Position numbers and translations under genes: made by a program
Assembly: GCF_000971965.1 (NCBI RefSeq)
Contig: NZ_KQ040795.1
Coordinates: 1 to 64,000, forward strand
DNA: 64,000 bases
From: Paenibacillus wulumuqiensis
GTDB taxonomy: Bacteria; Bacillota; Bacilli; Paenibacillales; Paenibacillaceae
Reading direction: 5' to 3'
Shown here: positions 44,059-53,080 of the stretch, one piece after another
Layout of the letters: every line of letters begins with the position of its first letter
Numbering within the stretch: the first letter of the stretch is position 1
Notes under the pieces: model-generated
The model's database searches: none
What the model saw: only the letters and a program-made list of their open reading frames with translations
What the model was told of the DNA's origin: nothing

Positions 44059-44362
44059 TTTTAATTCGATACCTGTCGATTTCTGTGAATTCCCCTCTCT
44101 ATAACTTCGTCTATATTGCGTTATATGCACGATTATGCGTAATTTGGACCTGCTGCGCTTGAAACAGTATTTCACGTTTTATCACGCCATCTGCAGGCGA
44201 TCTGCGGGTTATCCAGCTGGCTGAATAACGGCTGGTTAAACAGGGAAAGGGTGGTTCACAAAATAATCTGTCATCAGCCTTTACAAGGAGGCTAACTACG
44301 GGTATATAAAGAGAGTACTGTAATCCCTGCAACTACATATCCCACCAAAGGAGGCAAAAATC
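44059..44362. other. divergent intergenic region, no gene seen
   Basis: About 300 bases between the ABC operon and the TspO-family gene. No gene, repeat or strong hairpin was found. Promoters of both divergent units should lie here. Confidence 0.3.
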
Positions 44363-45121
44363 TTGGCAAAACTGAATATCTACCGCTGGCTCAATGTGCT
44401 GGGAATTGTCGGTGTGCTGATTGTCAATTATATGGCAAGCGCGCTTACCCTGTTCGGAAGAGACACAGGCGACATCTCGGACCAGTACGAACTGTACATC
44501 ACTCCGGCAGGCTATGCCTTTTCAATCTGGTCGCTGATCTATGTACTGCTGATCGGGTTTATCATTTACCAGTTCCGCAATACGGATGAGAGCCGCGAAT
44601 CGGTCAAGGCAATCGGTCCATGGCTGTTCCTGAACTCGCTCTGCAATATGGGCTGGCTGATGCTCTGGCATTCGCTTGAACTGGAATGGGGCGTACTTCT
44701 CATCGCACTGCTGCTCGTTACCCTGATCATCCCCTATCTCCACATACGCCGAATTGTGCAGCCGACCATGGCACAGATTCTGCTCGTGAAGCTGACTTAC
44801 AGCATCTATATGGGCTGGGTATCGGTCGCTACGATTCTGAATACAGGAATCGCGCTGAACAAAAATGAATGGGACGGCTTTGGATTATCACCGACTGTCT
44901 GGTCAGTCATTGGTCTGGTCGCTGGTGCATTGCTTGCAATTATCATCAGCTACCGTTTCCGGGACAGTATTTATCCGCTGGTATTCGTCTGGGCGTATAT
45001 CGCTATTGCCGTGAAGCATCCCGATCTGCCGACCACTCACTGGACCGCACTGATTGCTGCCGGACTGCTGTTTGTGTATGCGATCTGGATCTTCTTTGTC
45101 CGCAACAAATCAAGGGATTGA
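44363..45121 (+). CDS. TspO/MBR-family membrane protein
   Basis: A 252-residue membrane protein, about seven hydrophobic helices, related to the tryptophan-rich sensory protein family (TspO). Typical residues are GRDTGDISDQYELYITPAGYAFSIWSLIY, and later WPSCLWTHPP-like W-rich helices. TspO proteins of bacteria bind porphyrins and related ligands. This form is longer than the usual 160-residue five-helix TspO, so it belongs to an extended subgroup. The start is TTG at 44363 with AAAGGAGG upstream; no ATG fits. Single gene with a strong terminator. Confidence 0.8.
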   Translation: MAKLNIYRWLNVLGIVGVLIVNYMASALTLFGRDTGDISDQYELYITPAGYAFSIWSLIYVLLIGFIIYQFRNTDESRESVKAIGPWLFLNSLCNMGWLMLWHSLELEWGVLLIALLLVTLIIPYLHIRRIVQPTMAQILLVKLTYSIYMGWVSVATILNTGIALNKNEWDGFGLSPTVWSVIGLVAGALLAIIISYRFRDSIYPLVFVWAYIAIAVKHPDLPTTHWTALIAAGLLFVYAIWIFFVRNKSRD

Positions 45122-45179
45122 ATCTCTTGCCCAAGCTCGTCGGTCTTTTCCATTACGATTGAAAAACGATAGCCCATAA

Positions 45180-45223
45180 TAAAAAAGGGACACTGCCGCA
45201 TGATCGGGCAGTGTCCTTTTTTG
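45180..45223 (+). terminator. bidirectional terminator after the TspO-family gene
   Basis: AAAAAAGGGACACTGCC and GGCAGTGTCCTTTTTT pair around a GCATGATCG loop. Runs of A and T on both sides suit the plus-strand gene and the minus-strand ridA. Confidence 0.9.
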
Positions 45224-45268
45224 TTTCACTTGGTCATTGACTCATGACCATTTGAAATAGGTGTTCTC

Positions 45269-45649
45269 TTATTTCTTGAGCGCGATGACTTCGATCTCTA
45301 CCAGTGCATCCTTTGGCAGACGGGCTACCTGCACCGCACTGCGTGCCGGATAAGGCTCCTGGAAAAATTGACCGTAGATCTCATTCATCGCTGCAAAATC
45401 ATTCATATCCTGCAGGAAAACAGTAGTTTTGACGACCTGATCCAGGCTGCTGCCTGCGGCTTCCAATACGGCTGTTACATTTTGCAGGGCAACACGCGCC
45501 TGCTCCTGTACACCTTCAGCCATTTCTCCGCTAACCGGGTCCAGGCCGAGCTGGCCGGATGCGAAAATAAACATGCCTGTATCAATCGCCTGGGAATACG
45601 GACCGAGCGCTCCTGGTGCGCGGTCGGTTGCAATCGGTTGTTTGCTCAT
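45269..45649 (-). CDS. ridA: RidA/YjgF-family enamine deaminase
   Basis: A 126-residue RidA. It hydrolyses reactive enamine/imine intermediates (2-aminoacrylate) from PLP enzymes. Signature residues: APGALGPYSQAIDTG near the N-terminus, FASGQLGLDP, and the C-terminal ARSAVQVARLPKDALVEIEVIA with the catalytic Arg. GAGGG lies about 8 bases before the ATG at 45649, and upstream codons lack one. It stands between a terminator and the MFS gene on the same strand, 114 bases after the latter. Confidence 0.94.
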   Translation of the reverse strand: MSKQPIATDRAPGALGPYSQAIDTGMFIFASGQLGLDPVSGEMAEGVQEQARVALQNVTAVLEAAGSSLDQVVKTTVFLQDMNDFAAMNEIYGQFFQEPYPARSAVQVARLPKDALVEIEVIALKK

Positions 45650-45763
45650 AATATATGCCCTCTTTTCTTCAATTGGAGTCTGCAGTGCAATAGCATTGAC
45701 TTTCCTTATTCTAAAGGGCACCCGACAGCTTGGCAACCGCTCTCCCGCGCAGGAACACACGGG

Positions 45764-47053
45764 TCAGGCTTCGATTTCCCGGTACTGCTGGATCGGTACA
45801 GATGCAGGTGCTTTGAGTACCTGACGTCCAGCGGTTACCGCCAGCAGAATCAGCAGCAAGCCGACCAGCATCTGGAATCCATACGCCTGTACCCAGAACG
45901 GCATTGGCTTCATCCAGGCAAAGATCTGTCCGCCCACCAGCGGTCCGATAAAGGAAGCGAGTCCCGTAATCCCGGAATAGACGGCGATAAACATCGGTCG
46001 CGCATTTTTGGGCGTATCCCCGATGATGAAGTTAAACGACAGTTGGTTGAATCCGCCAATCCCGATACCAAGCAGCATATGAATCACCAGCAGACCTACG
46101 ATCACCGGGGCAAAGGCCAGCAGTCCCCACGACATGCATGCCGCCGCAATAAACGGAAGCGTCCAGTACAGCAGCGTCTTGTTGCTGAATCGTGCATTCA
46201 GATTGCCCCAGAAGTAAAATCCGAGCATCATGAACATCGTCTGCACGACGGTCATGAGGGTAGTCACCGAGTAGCTGACCTTGAGCACTTCCAGCATGAC
46301 ATACGAGTACAGCGGAACGACCAGCGTCTGCATCAGCAGCCAGACGGCCAGAAACAGCGAGGCCTTGATAAAAGGCCCGTCATGCAGCGGCTGGCGCAGC
46401 ATTGGTACAAACTTGGTCTCGGTCGAACGCTCAAACGGCGCATCCGGATAAAACAGAATAACCCCGATATTGATAATCGCACAGATCCAGACGATGATGT
46501 ACAGGAACAAAAATCCCTGGCCGCCCGGCACCGCATCCAGCAGAATCCCGCCGACAAACAGCGTCAGACTGCCGAGCGCGTTGAGAATCGTATTGCGAAT
46601 ACCGAAATAGCGTCCTCTTAGCCGTCCGGGTACGATATCCCCGATCAGTGAGGCCCAGACGACCCCGATCACCGCGTTGCACAGGAAAGCGGCGATATAC
46701 AAAATGATGAACCAGTTGACCCAGGATGATCGGTCAAACAAGAATGGCACCAGCCCCGTCGCTCCCCATAGCACCCGCTGCAGGATAGTGAACAGGACGA
46801 GCACCCATTTGCGTGTATTCAGGCGCTGCAGCAAAAAGGCGATAATGACCTGCGCCACATTGACCAGCGTGGTCAGCGCGATGACAAAGCCGATCTGTGC
46901 CGAACTCGCTCCCAGATACAGCAAAAACCCTGTCAGGAAGGGCCCCCCGAGCAGGGTAGTAAATATCGTTGAGGGTACACCTTCTATAGTGGCAATGCGC
47001 AAATGCTTGCGGTACATCGAATAACGGCGCTTTTGCATATTCAATCGGTTCAT
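45764..47053 (-). CDS. MFS transporter
   Basis: A 12-helix major facilitator protein, about 429 residues as drawn. The N-terminal half begins EGVPSTIFTTLLGGPFLTGFLLYLGASSAQIGF; loop 2-3 has the RxGxR-like RLRGRYFGIRN near 180. No substrate can be read; DHA-type drug or sugar efflux are possible. Start is uncertain: the best ribosome site (AAAGGAGGG, 47084-47092) is 6 bases before an ATT at 47077-47075, with the first in-frame ATG at 47053. The drawn start is the ATG; an ATT start would add 8 residues. Confidence 0.85.
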   Translation of the reverse strand: MNRLNMQKRRYSMYRKHLRIATIEGVPSTIFTTLLGGPFLTGFLLYLGASSAQIGFVIALTTLVNVAQVIIAFLLQRLNTRKWVLVLFTILQRVLWGATGLVPFLFDRSSWVNWFIILYIAAFLCNAVIGVVWASLIGDIVPGRLRGRYFGIRNTILNALGSLTLFVGGILLDAVPGGQGFLFLYIIVWICAIINIGVILFYPDAPFERSTETKFVPMLRQPLHDGPFIKASLFLAVWLLMQTLVVPLYSYVMLEVLKVSYSVTTLMTVVQTMFMMLGFYFWGNLNARFSNKTLLYWTLPFIAAACMSWGLLAFAPVIVGLLVIHMLLGIGIGGFNQLSFNFIIGDTPKNARPMFIAVYSGITGLASFIGPLVGGQIFAWMKPMPFWVQAYGFQMLVGLLLILLAVTAGRQVLKAPASVPIQQYREIEA

Positions 47054-47352
47054 CCCCAAGGCATGTCTTCGTTTAATAACGATCCCTCCTTTAATGGCAT
47101 GAAACTTTTGATTTTCCGTCAGTTTTGGATAATGCACATCGTTTAGACTTGCTACAAAATTGGCTTAGGCCTGCTAAGGACCGAATGTTGTTTTTTTACC
47201 CTTTTGATAAAATACCAAACGCCGATCCCAATATCTTGATTTCGAGGTGACCGCTTACATTGCTATAGTTATAAGGTATTTATGGTCTCAAAATTTATTC
47301 TTAAAAAAGAAGATGTGCTTACTCCCCTGATACGCTGACTCACTTTTGGCGA

Positions 47353-47514
47353 ATGGTGCTGGTCTGTCTCGGTGATGTGATCATTTTATACCTGTTCTAC
47401 CACTATGTTGTTGCCGCCCATATCGTTAAAACGGCTCCGACTTGGCGCATGCATCCAACATTTTCCCTAATCGCTTTTGTACTGGCGCTGCTAATGGTTA
47501 TTGTCTTCAAATGA
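47353..47514 (+). CDS. possible 53-residue membrane protein or gene remnant
   Basis: Reading from an ATG gives a peptide with two hydrophobic helices (VLVCLGDVIILYLFYHYVV and, at the end, FSLIAFVLALLMVIVF) and an intervening polar stretch. Protein-like sequence continues upstream in frame to a stop 51 bases before, without an ATG, and no ribosome site is visible. It may be a small membrane protein with a non-standard start or the tail of a decayed gene. No family recognised. It ends before a long hairpin. Confidence 0.35.
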   Translation: MVLVCLGDVIILYLFYHYVVAAHIVKTAPTWRMHPTFSLIAFVLALLMVIVFK

Positions 47515-47532
47515 GAACCTTTTGTCCGCGCC

Positions 47533-47612
47533 AAAAAGTCCCTCTGATCCGTTCACCAGCAGGCTCATCTGTCCGAGATGACACGGCTGAATGTCTGAAT
47601 CAGGGGACTTTT
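47533..47612. terminator. long bidirectional hairpin terminator
   Basis: AAAAGTCCC-CTGAT and ATCAGGGGACTTTT close a stem of about 14 pairs around a branched 50-base interior. A-runs and T-runs flank it. It separates the small plus-strand frame from the 3' end of the histidine kinase gene. Confidence 0.65.
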
Positions 47613-47687
47613 CGTTTTATGGATTATGCTGTTCCAGGTTCATTTTATAACTGTCTCTTCCCATTTCGCTTCCATGCGTACTCAGGA

Positions 47688-49082
47688 TTAACTCGCCGGC
47701 AGATATAACGAGAATACGCTGCCCTCACCTTCCTTGCTCTGAAGGCGCAGATGGCCGCCCAGCAGATTGGCCAGATTGCGGCTGATCGACAGGCCGAGGC
47801 CGGTTCCGCCATAGCGCCGGGCAATTGAGCCGTCCGCCTGCTGGAATGCTTCGAAGATCTGCTCATGCTGCGCCTGTGCAATGCCGATCCCGGTATCCTT
47901 GACATCAAATACCAGCCAGCTGAGCTTCTCCTCGCCTTCCACCACCCGGCGAATATGCAGAGTCACACTGCCCTCCTGGGTAAATTTGAACGCATTGGCG
48001 AGCAGATTACGCAGAATCTGCTGAATTCGCTGGGAATCCGAAATGATCGTATCCGGTACATTATCTTCCCGAATCACCTGGAACTCCATGCCTTTACGAA
48101 CCGCTACCATCTCAAAATGCATCTGCAGCAGCTCAGGAATCTCCTGCACACTCACCTCTTCATAGGTGACCTCCAGCTTGCCTGCCTCGACCTTGGACAG
48201 ATCCAGTACATCGTTCACGAGTCCCAGCAGGTCCAGACCGGAACGGTAAATCATCTCGCTGTACATGCGGGTCTCTCCGGGTACACGCTCTTCATCCTGT
48301 TCATGCATGAGCTGGGCCAGATTAATAATGCTGTTGAGCGGCGTGCGCAGTTCATGCGACATATTGGCCAGAAATTCCGATTTGTACTGGGAAGCCAGCA
48401 TGAGCTGCTTGGCCCGTTCTTCGAGCACATGATGCGTCCGCTGCAGCTCTCTCGTTTGTTCCGAGAGCAGCTGATTGGCATGCTCCAGCTGCAGCATGCG
48501 CTGCTGTTCCAGATGGAATTCGCGCAGCAGGATCATCAGCACCGTACTGAGGATAATGGATACCGGCAGCATAACAGGCATAATCTCGGTCAGATATGTA
48601 TGGGTGGGCAGCACTCCGAATGTGGCTATGTTTATCGTATTGACCAGATTGATCGTCAGCACGGTCACCGCCCCTTTGACCGACAGCTTCGCTGTACTGC
48701 TTCGCATCCACACATTCAGTACAGCACCCACGACGCCGATAATGATCAGATTGAGCAGTCCCACAAATGCCGCTTCACTCAGCCCAAAGGTTAGCCGGGC
48801 CAGACCGATGCCCAATCCGATCAGCATAACTACCCATGCACGGGAATACACGGTAGCAGCTACGATAACAGGCATAAATCGGAGATCAAAAATTAAATTC
48901 CCTGGCAGCCGAAATCCGAAAAAGGAACTCATCCAGCCTGCAAAAATGAGCAGCAGTACTGAACTGGCATATTTGGCTCGACTGGACATCCTCGATAATC
49001 CATATTTGTAAAGCAGATTGGCTATGTAAGCGATCGTTACCATCATTCCGGCATTCATAAGGAAATTTTTCAAAAATCCCAT
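47688..49082 (-). CDS. LytS-like sensor histidine kinase
   Basis: A 464-residue membrane sensor kinase. Five or six hydrophobic helices (about residues 5-185) form a 5TMR-LYT/LytS-like receptor region with LPGNLIFDLRFMPVIVAATVYS. A coiled-coil linker leads to the HisKA phosphoacceptor (His243 in MSHELRTPLN), then HATPase with N-box NLLANAFKF, G1 DTGIGI, and GGTGLGLSISRNL. Start at the ATG at 49082, with AGGAG 7 bases upstream. No response regulator lies next to it, so it may be an orphan kinase. Ligand unknown; LytS-type sensors detect cell-envelope or carbon signals. Confidence 0.9.
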   Translation of the reverse strand: MGFLKNFLMNAGMMVTIAYIANLLYKYGLSRMSSRAKYASSVLLLIFAGWMSSFFGFRLPGNLIFDLRFMPVIVAATVYSRAWVVMLIGLGIGLARLTFGLSEAAFVGLLNLIIIGVVGAVLNVWMRSSTAKLSVKGAVTVLTINLVNTINIATFGVLPTHTYLTEIMPVMLPVSIILSTVLMILLREFHLEQQRMLQLEHANQLLSEQTRELQRTHHVLEERAKQLMLASQYKSEFLANMSHELRTPLNSIINLAQLMHEQDEERVPGETRMYSEMIYRSGLDLLGLVNDVLDLSKVEAGKLEVTYEEVSVQEIPELLQMHFEMVAVRKGMEFQVIREDNVPDTIISDSQRIQQILRNLLANAFKFTQEGSVTLHIRRVVEGEEKLSWLVFDVKDTGIGIAQAQHEQIFEAFQQADGSIARRYGGTGLGLSISRNLANLLGGHLRLQSKEGEGSVFSLYLPAS

Positions 49083-49328
49083 ATGCTCACTCCTGATCAG
49101 GATCAGATAAATAATTATTGTACTGGTTGATTTCCCATTCACCTTCCAGTAACCGCACTAATAATTGAAAATAAATGGAAAAAGTTACTCTCATCATACC
49201 ATAAAAGTACAGCGATTCATCCTCTTTGTCGTACAGTGCCTTTCTGGTATGATATCAGTAGTATTTCGATATGAATATACTTGTTGAAATATCATGATCC
49301 AAAATGACAGGGAGGTTCTGCTCTTATT

Positions 49329-50186
49329 ATGAAATTTCGCGTATCTGCGGTGCAATATCACCTTCACACCATATCTTCATTTGACGAATTTGCCGCTCAG
49401 GTTACTCATTATGTGCGGACTGCCCAGGAATTCGAAGTAGACTTTATCCTGTTCCCGGAATTCTTCACGACACAGCTGCTGTCGATTGGGGACGAATCCG
49501 GTGCAGCGCTTGGTATTGAGCGGCTGCCTGAATTTACGGATGCCTATCTGGAACTGTTCCAGGGACTGGCCCGTGAGACCGGAACGCATATTATCGGCGG
49601 CACTCACGTTACGGAAAAGGAAGGCAAGCTGTACAATACGGCCCATCTGTTCTATCCGGACGGCCGGGTAGCCACCCAGCCCAAAATCCATATTACTCCT
49701 ACCGAAGTAACCGAGTGGAACATGTCTGCCGGTGACGGATTGACCGTATTCGAGACGGACAAAGGCACGATTGCCCTGCTCACTTGTTACGACATTGAAT
49801 TCCCCGAGATCGTACGTATGGCCAAAGCGCGCGGAGCGGACGTTATTTTCTGCCCGTCGTGTACCGATGATCGGCACGGGTTCCACCGGGTACGTTATAC
49901 GAGCCATGCTCGTGCGATAGAGAATCAGGTATATGTGGTTACCACAGGTACGATTGGTTCCCTGCCGACGGTAGACTTTATGCGTGGCAATTTTGGTCAG
50001 GCCGCTGTCATTACACCAAATGATGTGCCTTTCCCGCCGCGCGGCATTCTCGCCGAAGGTGAGATTAATGACGATATGATCATTACCGCTGACCTGGATC
50101 TGGAACTGCTCTACAAAGTAAGGGAAAAAGGCTCGGTCACTACCTGGCGCGACCGCCGTACCGATCTCTACACCGATTGGAGCTGA
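49329..50186 (+). CDS. nitrilase-superfamily carbon-nitrogen hydrolase
   Basis: A 285-residue amidase-type hydrolase. The Glu-Lys-Cys triad is visible at Glu44 (FPEFF), Lys119 (PKIHITPTE) and Cys153 (LTCYDIEFPE). It would hydrolyse a small amide or nitrile. GGAGG lies 13 bases before the ATG, rather far. Two GNAT genes follow within 5 and 3 bases, so the three form an operon. Bacillus YhcX carries GNAT and nitrilase domains in one chain, which supports a joint role for the first two proteins here. Confidence 0.9.
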   Translation: MKFRVSAVQYHLHTISSFDEFAAQVTHYVRTAQEFEVDFILFPEFFTTQLLSIGDESGAALGIERLPEFTDAYLELFQGLARETGTHIIGGTHVTEKEGKLYNTAHLFYPDGRVATQPKIHITPTEVTEWNMSAGDGLTVFETDKGTIALLTCYDIEFPEIVRMAKARGADVIFCPSCTDDRHGFHRVRYTSHARAIENQVYVVTTGTIGSLPTVDFMRGNFGQAAVITPNDVPFPPRGILAEGEINDDMIITADLDLELLYKVREKGSVTTWRDRRTDLYTDWS

Positions 50187-50191
50187 AGAGC

Positions 50192-50905
50192 ATGAATTCG
50201 CTGTCTCAGCGAGCAAGTCAGTATGAGAAGTCCTGTTATGTATTCCATGAACAGCGCCCATATCCTGCTGTTATACGCTCTTATATGGCAAAGGATTTTG
50301 AGCGGCTGATCGAGATTCAGGCTGCTGCCTTCCCGCCTCCCTACCCGGCGGAACTGTGGTGGAATGAAGAGCAGCTGCAGGAGCATATCAGCCGATTCCC
50401 CCAGGGAGCGCTGTGCGTGGAGATTGATGGAGTGATCGCAGGTTCGATGACCAGTCTGCTGATCAATTTTGACGAGCAGCACCCGGAGCATACATGGGAA
50501 GAGATTACGGATCACGGTTATATACGCAATCATCAGCCTGACGGAGATACACTGTATGTCGCTGATCTATGTGTGCACCCCGATTACCGTCAGTGGGGGC
50601 TCGGCAAGCTGCTGATGCAGTCGATGTATGAAGTGACAGCCTCGCTCGGGCTGCAGCGTCTGCTTGGGGCAGGCCGGATGCCCGGCTATCACCGTGTAGC
50701 GGACAGCTGTACTCCACAGCAGTATGTCGAGCGTGTCACCCGCGGCGATCTGTATGATCCGGTCATTTCTTTTCTGATGCGATGCGGCAGGACGCCGCTG
50801 ACGGTGATTGCCGATTATCTGGATGATGAGGAATCGCTCAACCATGCGGTATTAATGGAATGGAAAAATCCGCTGCCACCGGCAGCCAATCAGGGAGGAA
50901 GTTAA
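50192..50905 (+). CDS. GNAT-family N-acetyltransferase
   Basis: A 237-residue acetyl-CoA-dependent transferase. The core has GVIAGSMTSLLINFD, then YVADLCVHPDYRQWGLGKLLMQSMYEVT, where QWGLGK is the acetyl-CoA loop (Q/RxxGxG/A). The last 60 residues are less conserved. Start at the ATG at 50192, with GGAG nine bases upstream; a TTG at 50177 lies inside the previous gene. It lies between the nitrilase and a second GNAT gene. Substrate unknown; a partnership with the nitrilase is likely from the YhcX fusion. Confidence 0.86.
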   Translation: MNSLSQRASQYEKSCYVFHEQRPYPAVIRSYMAKDFERLIEIQAAAFPPPYPAELWWNEEQLQEHISRFPQGALCVEIDGVIAGSMTSLLINFDEQHPEHTWEEITDHGYIRNHQPDGDTLYVADLCVHPDYRQWGLGKLLMQSMYEVTASLGLQRLLGAGRMPGYHRVADSCTPQQYVERVTRGDLYDPVISFLMRCGRTPLTVIADYLDDEESLNHAVLMEWKNPLPPAANQGGS

Positions 50906-50908
50906 AAG

Positions 50909-51580
50909 ATGGATTATGTACGCATTACTCATATTGATGATCCTTTGTTCGCCGATATGCACAAATTGATGGGACGCATTTTCCCGCCGGAAGAAGTGCT
51001 GGAGTTCGAGCTGTGGCGCGAGCCTCTGGAAGATCCGGGCATCCGTGTCTTCGTTGCTGTGCATGAAGGTAACGTGGTTGGTGCGACCGAATACCGTTAC
51101 TATGAGGACGATAATGTCGCCATGACCGATTTTACGATTATCGGGGAGCCGGGACTGGGCATCGGACCGTTTCTGGCTCAGCATCGTCAGGCGGATCTGC
51201 GGGAAGTCGCTGCAGCGGCTGGCAAGGAACTATCCGGCATGTTCGCAGAGATCTACGATCCCTATCGTGCCGAGCGTCATGAATTTGGCAGTGTAAAGCC
51301 GATGGACCCGTTCGTACGCCGTGAAGTGCTGGCGCATCTCGGCTACCGACGTCTGGATTTCACCTATGTGCATCCGTCGTGGAATAATGATGGTGAAGCG
51401 GTATCCGAGCTGGATCTGTGCTTCCTGTCCTATGATCCATCCGTGCATTCCCTGCCGGGCGCGCTGATCGAGAAGTTCCTGCGCCGCTACTACGCTGTAC
51501 TGGCGCAGAAGCCGGATGCCTGGGAGCAGATGGTACAGACGGTCGGCCAGCGTGATCAGGTCGCACTGCTGCCTCTGTAG
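50909..51580 (+). CDS. GNAT-like acetyltransferase, third gene of the operon
   Basis: A 223-residue protein with a GNAT-like N-terminal half: VFVAVHEGNVVGATEYRYY is strand 2-3 of the fold. The acetyl-CoA loop is less typical (GIGPFLAQHRQADLREVA), so substrate binding may differ or activity may be lost. The C-terminal half (YDPYRAERHEFG, VHPSWNNDGEAVSEL) is not familiar. GGGAGGAAG lies 7 bases before the ATG. It ends at a strong terminator. Confidence 0.75.
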   Translation: MDYVRITHIDDPLFADMHKLMGRIFPPEEVLEFELWREPLEDPGIRVFVAVHEGNVVGATEYRYYEDDNVAMTDFTIIGEPGLGIGPFLAQHRQADLREVAAAAGKELSGMFAEIYDPYRAERHEFGSVKPMDPFVRREVLAHLGYRRLDFTYVHPSWNNDGEAVSELDLCFLSYDPSVHSLPGALIEKFLRRYYAVLAQKPDAWEQMVQTVGQRDQVALLPL

Positions 51581-51667
51581 AAAACGTATACTCACCTTGG
51601 AATCATGTTTGGTTTAAATACATTTTAAATAAGCAAAAAAACAGCTCAAAAAGGACAAATAAAAACA

Positions 51668-51714
51668 GGCGGCTGTAGTCTCCTTAATCAGGATTCTACA
51701 GCCGCCCTTTATAT
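51668..51714 (+). terminator. terminator after the nitrilase-GNAT operon
   Basis: GGCGGCTGTAG and CTACAGCCGCC pair over 11 bp around a 17-base loop, followed by CTTTATATT. A strong A-rich run lies before the stem. Confidence 0.85.
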
Positions 51715-51906
51715 TATGTGCCATCTATGTCGTAGTTACATGCAAAGTAATCTTAACGTACTTTTGGAATTCTGGCAAGAGGTTTTGATTAAAAATTGCC
51801 ATTTGGTAAATATTACATATTTATAAAAAGAAGAATCTGTCGAACCTCATGCTCCATTTATAGTATGATTAATGATCGATAACAACGTTTGAAAAGGAGT
51901 TTGTTT

Positions 51907-52617
51907 ATGCAATCCACATTTTACCGCAATCTGATTATTTTGCTGCTCTGCATGGTATCCGGCATCGTGGATGTAATCGGTTATCTGCAGCTGGGGCATG
52001 TATTTACGGCCAATATGACCGGTAACATTATCATTATGGGGATGGCGCTCGGTCATCTGCACACCGTCTCGCTGATGCGCTCGGGTGCTGCTTTTGTCGG
52101 CTTTATTATCGGCAATGCGGCAGGTACTCTTTTCCTTGGACGCTCCCATCCCGGATCGGTCTGGTCTTCCCGGATGACGATGATCATTTCGGTGCAGCTG
52201 GTCTTTTTCCTGCTGTTTGCCTGGCTGTCCTCCGCTCCGCTGGTGCCTGCGATGGAGTATACGTTGATCATCCTGCTCAGCTTGACGATGGGAATGCAGA
52301 CAACCATGGCCCGCAAGCTGGCTGTCGCCGGGATCTCGACGACCGTACTTACCAATAATCTTGCCAGTGTGATCGAGGATCTGGTCACCCATATGCGCCA
52401 GTGGTTCGGACGTTCTTCTGCAGATCAGAGACGCCGGCTCTCTACAGACACGGTGCTACGCTTCGCTGCAGTCGTCATTTATGGAGCGGGAGCTGTAGTC
52501 GCAGCGCTGATTGAAGAATCTCATACTCTGCTCGGTATCTGGATTCCGATTGTCATTATGGTCATTATTTTGGGGATTGCCTATGCCCGTTTTCGCCATT
52601 CAGCCACTTCCCGCTAA
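51907..52617 (+). CDS. YoaK-family (DUF1275) membrane protein
   Basis: A 236-residue membrane protein with six or more hydrophobic helices. It shows the family hallmark FTANMTGN after the first helix pair, and later QTTMARKLAVAGISTTVLTNNL. Function of DUF1275 is not known; such proteins may be small-molecule transporters or sensors. Start at the ATG with AAAAGGAG about 9 bases upstream. Single gene. Confidence 0.88.
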   Translation: MQSTFYRNLIILLLCMVSGIVDVIGYLQLGHVFTANMTGNIIIMGMALGHLHTVSLMRSGAAFVGFIIGNAAGTLFLGRSHPGSVWSSRMTMIISVQLVFFLLFAWLSSAPLVPAMEYTLIILLSLTMGMQTTMARKLAVAGISTTVLTNNLASVIEDLVTHMRQWFGRSSADQRRRLSTDTVLRFAAVVIYGAGAVVAALIEESHTLLGIWIPIVIMVIILGIAYARFRHSATSR

Positions 52618-53080
52618 GCGGAGTGTGGCTGGAAGGCAACAGGTTACTGGCTTAATGTCATTCATGAATATTCTGCAACATTATGCAATGATCCGTGCAA
52701 TACGAGCATAATTGCAGTATAATTAGATAGGTTACCTAAATAATTTGGGGTTAGCACTCTATTTTGCCGAGAACCGGCAGCCAGAGCATGATACTACCTC
52801 ACAGCCTCAATTATTTTCGCATCTGTATCTTTGCAACTTACTCTTTTACCCTTGATGCCGTACCCCCTATTTGATCACCGGGGTACCGATTCATAGGCTT
52901 CACCTTTCCCCTCTCGTACCCGCTTCCGACGCTTTCAATCCAGCAGCATGCTCCCTTTTTGGCAAGTTCCATCCCTGCTGTAGAATGTTTATTGACTTAT
53001 ATCGCGCAGCTCCCTTATTTCAGGGTAATAAGACATGCTGCAGATTTGAATATTATGTATCGGGTGGTTAGAATCATTTT
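52618..53080. other. gene-free region upstream of the YhgE/Pip gene
   Basis: About 460 bases with no convincing gene. Open frames such as 52871-53071 have no ribosome site. The promoter of the YhgE/Pip gene must lie here, but I see no clear boxes. The ribosome site of that gene is weak. Confidence 0.35.

Noticed and set aside
45368-46621. Plus-strand open frame opposite the ridA and MFS genes
   Set aside because: Spans two clear minus-strand genes and encodes low-complexity His/Gln-rich sequence.
52871-53071. 66-residue plus-strand frame upstream of the YhgE/Pip gene
   Set aside because: No ribosome site and Cys/Pro-rich chance sequence.
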